From: Gemmatimonadota bacterium
Lineage (GTDB): Bacteria; Gemmatimonadota; Gemmatimonadetes; Gemmatimonadales; Gemmatimonadaceae
DNA: 44,331 nt
Assembly: GCA_947463135.1 (NCBI GenBank)
Contig: CANHTA010000001.1
Location: forward strand, 1-44,331
Reading direction: 5' to 3'
In this document: in pieces, positions 39,901 to 44,331 of the stretch
Position numbering within the stretch: position 1 is the first letter of the stretch
Layout: the number at the start of each line of letters is the position of its first letter
Translations under genes and position numbers: made by a program
The notes under the pieces: model-generated
What the model was told of the DNA's origin: nothing
What the model saw: only the letters and a program-made list of their open reading frames with translations
The model's database searches: none

Positions 39901-41287
39901 CCGTAATGGTGACGTTCCCCGGTGCCACCGCCGTGACTAAGCCCAAGGCACTGATGGTCGCAATCGACGCGTTGGAACTCGACCAGGCCACAGACCGCCC
40001 GGTGAGGACACCTCCGTTGGCATCGTAGGCGATAGCCGTGAGCTGCACCCCAGCGCCTTGGACCACCGTTGCCGACGTGGGGTCCACCGCCACCGATGCG
40101 ACCGGTGCCGCAATGGTGACTTGGGTGGAGGCCGCATAGCCCGAGAGGCTGTCAATGGCCACGACCGTGGCCACACCCGGCGTCACACCCGTGACCACAC
40201 CCGAGCTGCGATTCACCGTGGCGATCGCTGTGGCGGAGCTTTGCCAGATGACGGGACGGTTGGCTAACACCGCGCCGGCCGCATCGAAGTAGGTTACGCT
40301 CAACTGCTGTGATTGCCCTTGATAAAACACCGGGTTGAGCGGCGAAATCAGCGAGGACGCCACACGCGGGACCACCGTGACCCGCGACGAACCGCTTTTC
40401 CCCGTGGATGGCTCGGTGGCCACGATGGTGCTCACCCCCGGCGAAACGGCCGTCACCAACCCGGCGCTGTTCACCGTGGCGACGGCGGCATTACTGCTGC
40501 TCCACACCACGGTGGGACTGGTGAGCAGGATCCCGCCCGCGTCGGTGAGCTCCGCGGTGAACTGGCGCGTGGCCTGCGCCACCAGCACGGGATCCACCGG
40601 GAGCACCGCAATGCGGGCTACGCTGGACACCACCTTCACGATGGCGGTGGCCGTCACCCCCTCGGCCGTCGCTGTTATGGTGGCGGAGCCAATGGACAGC
40701 GCCGTGACCTGGCCGGCTGCAGTGACGGTCGCAATGGTGGGATCATCGGTGCGCCACGCCACGGCAACGCCGGTGACGCCGGAATCCACTACTAACGTTG
40801 GGGTGAGCGTGGCGCTCCCCCCCACCGTGAGCGACGCCGGCACCCCCGCAATCGCCAGAGACTGCACCCCGATAACCTGCAACACGGTACTGCCACGGAG
40901 CACGTTGGGTCCCTCCACCGTCACCGCCGCGGTGATGGCCGTCTGGCCACGGCTCACCCCCTTCACTGCGCCAAGGCTGTCCACGGTGGCAACCGTAGGA
41001 GCGGACGAGCTCCATGCCACCCGCTGCGGCGCCACTTGCACCTCGCTGGTGCCGACCCGTGCCCCGAGCACCAACACCTCTCCGAGGCGCAGGGTTGCCT
41101 TCGGCGCAGTGACCCGCACCTCGTCAGGCACCAATGGCGAAACAATGGAATCGCCCGCACAGGAGCCGAGCAGGATGGCCGACAGCAGCACCGCACCGGC
41201 CCGCTGCCACGCGCGTGGCCGGGTAGAGTGGTGCGTGCGCGGCGCGAGAGGCGACGCGTGATTCGGGGCAGGCCGTTGCGGGGTCAC
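33941..41287 (-). CDS. Giant lipoprotein: 27 Big_2 repeats plus C-terminal PPC domain
   Basis: A 2448-residue surface or periplasmic protein. A long basic N-terminus leads to a hydrophobic segment and lipobox LLGSC (C43), so it should be lipid-anchored. Residues 53-2348 are 27 consecutive Big_2 (BID_2) Ig-like repeats averaging 85 residues, each with a core like AxVxWSSxNPAVATVSxxGVVTAV and an ending like ATVEGKTATATVTV. They contain no cysteine. Residues 2349-2448 form a PPC (bacterial pre-peptidase C-terminal) domain, with DPDLSIF and a Cys pair (TADCRP...NEECVF). Big_2 arrays serve as adhesins or stalks. Repeats 12-15 are nearly identical to 18-21. The GTG start lies 10 bp after the preceding gene; the S8 protease follows. 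Confidence 0.93.
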   Translation of the reverse strand: MTPQRPAPNHASPLAPRTHHSTRPRAWQRAGAVLLSAILLGSCAGDSIVSPLVPDEVRVTAPKATLRLGEVLVLGARVGTSEVQVAPQRVAWSSSAPTVATVDSLGAVKGVSRGQTAITAAVTVEGPNVLRGSTVLQVIGVQSLAIAGVPASLTVGGSATLTPTLVVDSGVTGVAVAWRTDDPTIATVTAAGQVTALSIGSATITATAEGVTATAIVKVVSSVARIAVLPVDPVLVAQATRQFTAELTDAGGILLTSPTVVWSSSNAAVATVNSAGLVTAVSPGVSTIVATEPSTGKSGSSRVTVVPRVASSLISPLNPVFYQGQSQQLSVTYFDAAGAVLANRPVIWQSSATAIATVNRSSGVVTGVTPGVATVVAIDSLSGYAASTQVTIAAPVASVAVDPTSATVVQGAGVQLTAIAYDANGGVLTGRSVAWSSSNASIATISALGLVTAVAPGNVTITALVEGKSATATITVTPPPVASVTVAPTSVSLTVAASQAMTASAFDAAGTVLTGRSVSWSTSAAAVAVISSQGVVTGVAPGTAVVTATVEGKSASASVVVSAPVVTTVQITPASVSVLQGATQQLTATASGATGIPITGRPIVWSSANQAVATISAQGLVTAVAPGTAVISATVDGRSATATVTVSTVGTASLSITPSTVDLLVGSSQVLLASAVDATGAVLTGRVPTWTSSDATVATVSVTGLVTGVSAGSALIVASLEGKSTAATITVTRPPVASVSVTPASASVMVGSTQSLTASARDANGTLLTGRTVIWSSNSPAVASISPQGVVTAVAPGTATITAQVEGRTGTASLSVVPVAVNTVTISPPSGTYTAGAFVQLSASAFDASGAILTGRSVVWTSSTPAIATVSAQGGLTAVTPGSVSITATVDGKTATAIYTIVPLPVVAISISPPSATLLVGSTRQLIATAYDASGAVLTGRPVTWSSATPAIAAVSPQGMLTAISPGSATVSATVEGITERATITVTPSGVATVSITPSVVSLLVGSTQSFTATAFDGNGNVLTGRTITWSSAAPPVATITTGGVLTAVSAGSSTVTATIEGRSATATVTVSPVPVVSVRVTPAAVNLRVGESQAMTASAADADGAALTGRPVTWSSNTPAVATISAQGVVTAVAAGTAVVTATVEGKTATATVSVTVVPVTAVTISPANANLIVGATQSLSAAAYDANGGLLTGRPVIWSSDLPAIASVSAQGVVTAVAPGVAIITATVEGKLASASVTVSAVPVASVSITPSSLSLVVGASQSLTASAADASGTPLTGRPVVWSSGNPAVATVSAQGVVTAITAGSATINALVEGRTAAATVTVSAVPVATVRISPTSATVLVGQTQQLAASAFDTEGTALTGRTVAWSSANPTVASVSSQGVVSAVAAGSATITAIVEGKTATATITVTAVPVSVVAVTPPIVSLNTGGTQQLSASAFDANGAVLTGRPVLWRSETPTVATVSPLGLVTAVAPGTAVITASVEGRTATSSVTVSAIPVASVVLTPSTVNLVVGSTQSFTATAFDGNGNVLTGRTITWSSAAPPVATITTGGVLTAVSAGTSTITATIEGRSATATVTVSPVPVVSVRVTPAAVSLRVGESQAMTASAADADGAALTGRPVTWSSNTPAVATISAQGVVTAVAAGTTVVTATVEGKTATATVSVTVVPVTAVTISPANANLIVGATQSLSAAAYDANGTLLTGRPVLWSSDLPAIASVSAQGVVTAVAPGVAIITATVEGKLAAASITVAAVPVASVSITPSSLSLLVGASQSLTASAADASGTPLTGRPVVWSSGNPAVATVSAQGVVTAITAGSATINALVEGRTAAAVVTVSAVPVVSVSVSPTSANLTVGDVQQLTASAFDASNNPLTGRVVTWSSANTAIATISTQGAVTGVAPGTVNMVATVEGRTATASITVSQVPVATVTMSPTSLSMLVGATQQFTASAFAANGAVLTGRGVVWSSSASAIASISSQGVLTAIAAGTTTITAIVEGKTTSTTVTVSLVPIASVTVTPSTFSMPAVSTKAFIATAFDAAGNVITGRAVSWSSSNPALATISAQGVLTAAASPGVVVVTATVEGFTATAAVTITAPTVATVTLNTFGTVLTVGGTQVMVATAYDAQGGELVGRAVTWTTANAAVATISAAGVVTATGAGSTTVTATIDGVRASASVQVTAPVSAVVISPRSANLLVGAVQQLNATSLDAAGNTLTRRAVVWTSSNSAVASVSSQGLLTAIAAGSATITATVEGQASTMPVTVTIASVTSVSLVPNGGYLPTGIAVPLAVTLRDVNGSIIAGRPVAWSSSASAVAQVTSEGVVTAGTTGSVSITATAEGRSAIASFIAHVGLQSGTPVSITNAVSDSDRFYAVYVPAGATRLTVAISGGTGDPDLSIFQPGNTGTADCRPYLFGSNEECVFTQPAAGVWLVAINAYLPHSGTRLIATVTP
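35795..36740 (-). repeat. Internal duplication, copy B (repeats 18-21)
   Basis: This block is nearly identical in DNA to the segment 1530 bp further right, with about a dozen differences in 420 bases compared by eye. It covers Big_2 repeats 18 to 21. The similarity drops sharply at both ends. Confidence 0.88.
37325..38270 (-). repeat. Internal duplication, copy A (repeats 12-15)
   Basis: Partner of the block 1530 bp to the left; the offset equals exactly six 255-bp repeats. Repeats 16 and 17 between the copies, and 22 and 23 after copy B, are not near-identical. A simple six-unit tandem duplication would therefore have to be followed by partial divergence or gene conversion. Confidence 0.88.
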
Positions 41288-41297
41288 GCCGGTGAGG

Positions 41298-42569
41298 TCA
41301 CAGTGAAGGAGGAGGCGTGCGTGGTGATGGTCCCGCTGCTGCCGCGCGAGCCGAGTCGGACGCAGCCCGGCGGGCCTTCCACGCCGAATCCACCATCGCC
41401 GCGCGTGCGCGCACCGCTTCGTTGTAGGCGCGCTGCGTGCTGGTCACCTTCAGGGTGTCTTCGTCAAAGCGGTGCACATCCGCCCGGTACTTCACCCGCG
41501 CCTGGGTACGAAGCACGGGTAAGGTTAGAACGGCTGTACTCAACAGCATGGAGGAGGTACACACGAGAAACGAGCTGGCCACGAATGAGCCGGCCACGTG
41601 GTACTTGCCGCCGTACGTCCCGCCATACGGCTGCGGGGCTGTGGCTCGACGGCGACAAAAGGTTGCCGAGATGATCGAGGCGGTTCCGCCGGCGGCAAGG
41701 GACCACCACGCGTCGGTGCGAAACTCGCGTAACGAGGGCCGAAGCGGAGACGGCGGAATCGTTGGCAGGGGAGGGAACGTTACCATCAGGTCGCGTTCCA
41801 CCTGCTCCCGTTGAATCTCGGCCACGAGCACCGTACTGGAGCTGCTGGACCTGCTATTGAGCGACAACGAGCCCGTCGCGGCTCTCGTGGCGGGCGCGGG
41901 GGACGGCACGGCCGGTCGACTGGCCGTCACGGATCGTCCACCAGCCCCGGTACCCGACTTGACCGATGCGCTGGCCGTTGATTTCGCCGGTGATTTCCCT
42001 GTTGCCTTGGGCTTCGGCTTCGCCGCACCCTTTGCCCCTGCCTTCGAGACGGGCTTTCGGGTGCTGCGCGCCTTGGATGCGGAGGATCGCGACGGCGCGC
42101 CACAGGTCCAACTGGCAATGCGTGCGGTCTTCGCCGCTGGGGTGAGATCCCAGCGGTCGAGGGCGCGTCGCAAACGGGTTTCCGTGTCCGGTGTCAGCTT
42201 GCCGGGAATGCACCGTAACCGTCGCAAACGGTCGATCTCAATTGGGCGGAGGCCGGTTTCAATGCCCCACGCCGCACGGTCCCACGTGAGCGTTTGCCCC
42301 GTGCTGGGTGAGGTCTTGGTGGAGGGTGGGCGGGTAGTGGAACTGGGAGCCGGCTGGGGCGCCCCCTTTGCACGCGCTTTGGACGGGGCTGGGGGCTGCC
42401 GCGTTGGCGCCGCGTCGGCGCGTGCTGGCGCGGATGAGGCGGTCACAACCATCAGGGCGAACAGCCGAACACACCGTCGCACGAGACCGTGGGCATCGCC
42501 TGTTCCGCACCCGATGGCCAAGCGTTTGGTTGCGGCGGCTCCCACACGATTCCGATTGGGGGCCGTCAT
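41298..42569 (-). CDS. Unknown exported protein with basic low-complexity linker and two membrane segments
   Basis: A 423-residue protein, first gene of the leftward operon. I do not recognise the family. A hydrophobic segment (about 35-50, FALMVVTASSAPARADA) looks like a signal peptide with a long n-region; a GTG at 42482 would give a more normal one. A Pro/Ser/Lys stretch precedes a small folded region (about 92-157) rich in Arg/Leu, with two Cys. Residues 158-243 are Ala/Lys/Ser-rich, like histone H1 tails. Near the end are two hydrophobic segments (about 287-304 and 325-352) and a charged, helical C-terminus. It lies 10 bp before the giant lipoprotein gene, so a role in its secretion, anchoring or regulation is possible but unproven. 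Confidence 0.65.
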   Translation of the reverse strand: MTAPNRNRVGAAATKRLAIGCGTGDAHGLVRRCVRLFALMVVTASSAPARADAAPTRQPPAPSKARAKGAPQPAPSSTTRPPSTKTSPSTGQTLTWDRAAWGIETGLRPIEIDRLRRLRCIPGKLTPDTETRLRRALDRWDLTPAAKTARIASWTCGAPSRSSASKARSTRKPVSKAGAKGAAKPKPKATGKSPAKSTASASVKSGTGAGGRSVTASRPAVPSPAPATRAATGSLSLNSRSSSSSTVLVAEIQREQVERDLMVTFPPLPTIPPSPLRPSLREFRTDAWWSLAAGGTASIISATFCRRRATAPQPYGGTYGGKYHVAGSFVASSFLVCTSSMLLSTAVLTLPVLRTQARVKYRADVHRFDEDTLKVTSTQRAYNEAVRARAAMVDSAWKARRAASDSARAAAAGPSPRTPPPSL

Positions 42570-42800
42570 GAGATTTGCCTGCATACACAATACATAGCGA
42601 TCGACAGGGTGTTACTCAAGAGACCGGCTCTGTCACGCACCGGTCACGTACCGATGCGCTCCGCGTGCGTTGCTCCCCCACGAACGGTCGTGGCGAGGGC
42701 TACATGCCGCGTTCTTGCTCGGCCGCGCGGTACGGGTAAGTTTCGGTGCTCAAATGAATGCCAGCTGTTCGTCCTCCCTTCAATCGCCTTCCAACATTTC
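42570..42800. promoter_or_regulatory. Divergent promoter region of the giant-lipoprotein operon
   Basis: This 231-bp region separates the leftward operon from a rightward lipoprotein gene. It holds an 11-bp tandem direct repeat, GTCACGCACCG/GTCACGTACCG (42632-42653), a possible regulator site. No clear -35/-10 pairs were found and no gene is visible. Confidence 0.3.
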
Positions 42801-43508
42801 ATGAACCGCTCCCGCGCGCGCTTCCTGTTGCTGACCATGTCGGCCGTTTTCTCGCTCTCCGCCTGCGCTGATGATCCCGTTGCCGTACCCGGAACGATCA
42901 CGGTGAGTGCCGCGCCCACCACCGTGAGTGTGCCCGTGGAAGGGAATGGATCGGTAGACGTGACCGTCGCCCGCGGCGGTGGATTTGCCGGGCCGATCTC
43001 GCTGGCCCTCACCGGCCTTCCGGCCGGCGTCACCGGGAGCTGGTCCGCCAATCCGGTGGCGGCGGGTGCCACCAGTGCCACCCTCACGCTCACGGCAGGC
43101 GCATCCGCTGCGGTGGGCACGGCGCCCCTCACGGTGCGTGCGTCCGGCAGCGGAGTGATTGACGCCACGACCTCCCTGTCGCTGGCGGTGACCCCCAAGC
43201 CTGCCATCACCCTTACGGTGACCAACCCGGCCCCGATCCCATCGCTCGCCGTTCCAACGGGTGCACAGGTGAGCATCGCGCTCACTCGCATTGGTGGGTT
43301 TACCGGTGCCGTGACGATGAGCGCTGAGGGACTCCCCAGCGGATGGACCGCGAGTTTTTCGCCAGCTTCCATTACGACGGGGAGCGGCACGCTGGCCACC
43401 ATTACTCCGCCGGCCAACCCCGCACGTGGCAGCTATCCGGTGACGTTCCGCGCTACCGCAACCGGTGTGGCCGCCGCCACCGGAACGGCCACCATCACGG
43501 TGCAGTAA
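42801..43508 (+). CDS. Small Ig-like domain lipoprotein
   Basis: A 235-residue predicted lipoprotein. A basic start (MNRSRARF) and hydrophobic stretch lead to the lipobox SLSAC. Two related domains follow, each with the pattern GGFAGPISLALTGLPAGVTG / GGFTGAVTMSAEGLPSGWTA. These resemble the NEW3/alpha-galactosidase-associated Ig-like fold rather than Big_2. There is no catalytic domain. A longer upstream reading frame exists, but the ATG at 42801 is the first that gives a signal peptide. A good terminator follows. The function is unknown; an envelope structural or binding role is likely. Confidence 0.8.
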   Translation: MNRSRARFLLLTMSAVFSLSACADDPVAVPGTITVSAAPTTVSVPVEGNGSVDVTVARGGGFAGPISLALTGLPAGVTGSWSANPVAAGATSATLTLTAGASAAVGTAPLTVRASGSGVIDATTSLSLAVTPKPAITLTVTNPAPIPSLAVPTGAQVSIALTRIGGFTGAVTMSAEGLPSGWTASFSPASITTGSGTLATITPPANPARGSYPVTFRATATGVAAATGTATITVQ

Positions 43509-43517
43509 CGCGACCAG

Positions 43518-43556
43518 CGGGGCCCCTGCCGCAGCGCGGGGGTCCCGTTGCTTTTG
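43518..43556 (+). terminator. Intrinsic terminator after small lipoprotein gene
   Basis: A ten-base-pair stem (CGGGGCCCCT / GGGGGTCCCG, with two wobble pairs) and a ten-base loop are followed by TTGCTTTTG. It starts ten bases after the stop codon. It is the most classical terminator in the window. Confidence 0.7.
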
Positions 43557-43716
43557 CGCCCCCCTACGGAGGCGCTATGGGGGGCCGAGTCGACGTCCCG
43601 ACCTGACGCCCTTGTCTGACGGTCGGTGTGATCCCTTGCCAAAGCATGCCCCGCGCCGTCATGCTCCGGAACGTCCCGTCGTTCCCGATGTCGTCTCGCA
43701 CCCGCAGGGTCGCGAC

Positions 43717-44331
43717 ATGCCGCGCCTTCGTACGCGCCTCACGCTGCTTGAGTCTGCCCGTCCGACCATGCGCCACGCCGTCAGCACCGAGGCTATTGGC
43801 CTCGGTTTCTATGCCGTGCTGCTTCTGGGTGCCTTCGTCGGTGTTCGCATACGTGATCGCATGGCGCCACCTCGGGAGGTTGACGAGTCGGTACGGTTTC
43901 TGGCCCCTCGGCGCCAGCGCGTAAGCGTGATGCCCGTGCAAGAGGCCATCCAGTTTGCCGGTCTCGCCAATCGCCGGGGGTGGTCGCGACCGGTCATCAC
44001 GCCGTCCGCAACCGGCAGCACGCCGCTCCCGCCCGAACCGCCAAACGAGATGGCGGGTGAGCTCCTCACTGGTGCGGGTGCGGTGCAGGAGGCGGAGAAA
44101 GCGTACAGCGAGGTGGAGGTGGACTCGGCTGTCGCGCTCGACCCCACGGCCGAAGGCCCCCAGTATCCACCATCGTTGCTGGAGGCTGGTGTGGAAGGGG
44201 TGGTCTACGCCCGCTTTGTGGTGGACTCCACCGGTCGGGTCGATCTCGCCTCGTTCATGGTGCTGGACTCACCCGCCGTGGAATTTGTCGCGGCGGTACG
44301 CACGGCCCTTGGTCACATGTCGTATCGCCCC
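43717..44331 (+). CDS. TonB family protein, cut by right window edge
   Basis: The visible 205 codons start at an ATG with CAGGGT upstream and run open to the last base. A basic N-terminus is followed by one membrane segment (about 27-44, GLGFYAVLLLGAFVGVR), then a periplasmic linker with Pro-rich parts. The end shows the TonB C-terminal domain: PQYPPSLLEAGVEGVVYARF, VVDSTGRVDLASFMVLDS and the start of the final helix/strand. TonB proteins carry proton-motive energy from ExbB/ExbD to outer-membrane transporters; no exbB/exbD is seen here. The last residues of the domain lie beyond the edge. Confidence 0.85.
   Translation, partial: MPRLRTRLTLLESARPTMRHAVSTEAIGLGFYAVLLLGAFVGVRIRDRMAPPREVDESVRFLAPRRQRVSVMPVQEAIQFAGLANRRGWSRPVITPSATGSTPLPPEPPNEMAGELLTGAGAVQEAEKAYSEVEVDSAVALDPTAEGPQYPPSLLEAGVEGVVYARFVVDSTGRVDLASFMVLDSPAVEFVAAVRTALGHMSYRP

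Larger units (their letters stand above)
34244..41131 (-). repeat. Array of 27 Big_2-encoding repeats, period about 255 bp
   Basis: The central part of the giant gene is a continuous tandem array, with most units exactly 85 codons. The first four units are the most divergent and lack the regular spacing. Units 5-27 share a common framework (VPVASVxxTP, LTGRPVxWSS, AVATISAQGVVTAV). Divergence between most units is large, so the array is old apart from one recent internal duplication. Confidence 0.9.

Noticed and set aside
34244-41131. Periodic DNA repeats that could suggest a CRISPR array or satellite
   Set aside because: The period is 255 bp, in frame and protein-coding; there are no short identical repeats with unique spacers and no cas genes.
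34227-41261. Many long plus-strand open frames opposite the giant gene, one of 390 codons
   Set aside because: They arise from the repetitive, GC-rich codon pattern of the minus-strand repeats. They read as low-complexity Ala/Thr/Val or Arg/His/Gly sequence with no signal peptide or recognisable family.
33941-41287. Giant protein as a type I-secreted LapA-like or RTX adhesin
   Set aside because: It has a Sec signal with lipobox, no RTX nonapeptides, no LapA-type retention module and no adjacent type I secretion genes.

Overview
The window is a dense, GC-rich bacterial chromosome segment with housekeeping genes on both sides of an accessory region. The gene content points to the phylum Gemmatimonadota. 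The evidence is a planctomycete-type DUF1592/DUF1552/ankyrin cluster, many lipoproteins built from bacterial Ig-like (Big_2) repeats, a Minf_1886-family protein and frequent GTG starts. Acidobacteriota is the main alternative. I saw no insertion sequence, prophage, CRISPR array or rRNA.

Left part (1-22.5 kb). A leftward unit holds a BON-domain membrane protein, valS and an Ig-like lipoprotein cut by the window edge. Divergent from it, thrS is translationally coupled to a PAS-GGDEF protein whose GGDEF motif is degenerate. A rightward run follows: thiolase, CPBP protease, 3-hydroxyacyl-CoA dehydrogenase, acyl-CoA dehydrogenase, leucine dehydrogenase, rpiB and glyA. This run combines short-chain acyl-CoA and branched-chain amino acid metabolism with sugar-phosphate and one-carbon metabolism. 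Next come a Minf_1886 protein, bifunctional nnr, a propeller lipoprotein, thiL, an acyltransferase, eno and ftsB, and then two tRNAs with CAU anticodons, one clearly the initiator.

Right part (22.6-44.3 kb). This is the accessory, cell-envelope region. A leftward lipoprotein joins four Big_2 repeats to a beta-propeller. A rightward operon holds an M20 peptidase, a DUF1592 c-type haem protein, a DUF1552 Tat-type protein and an ankyrin-repeat protein. Converging on it with only 4 bp between stop codons is a leftward three-gene operon: a secreted/membrane protein of unknown family, a 2448-residue lipoprotein with 27 Big_2 repeats plus a PPC domain, and a subtilisin-like (S8) protease. The giant gene contains a recent internal duplication offset by exactly six repeats (1530 bp). 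The window ends with a small Ig-like lipoprotein and a TonB-type protein cut by the right edge.

The best candidates for an undescribed system are the giant-lipoprotein/S8-protease operon and the peptidase-haem-DUF1552-ankyrin operon. Each has recognisable parts but no function I can assign as a whole.
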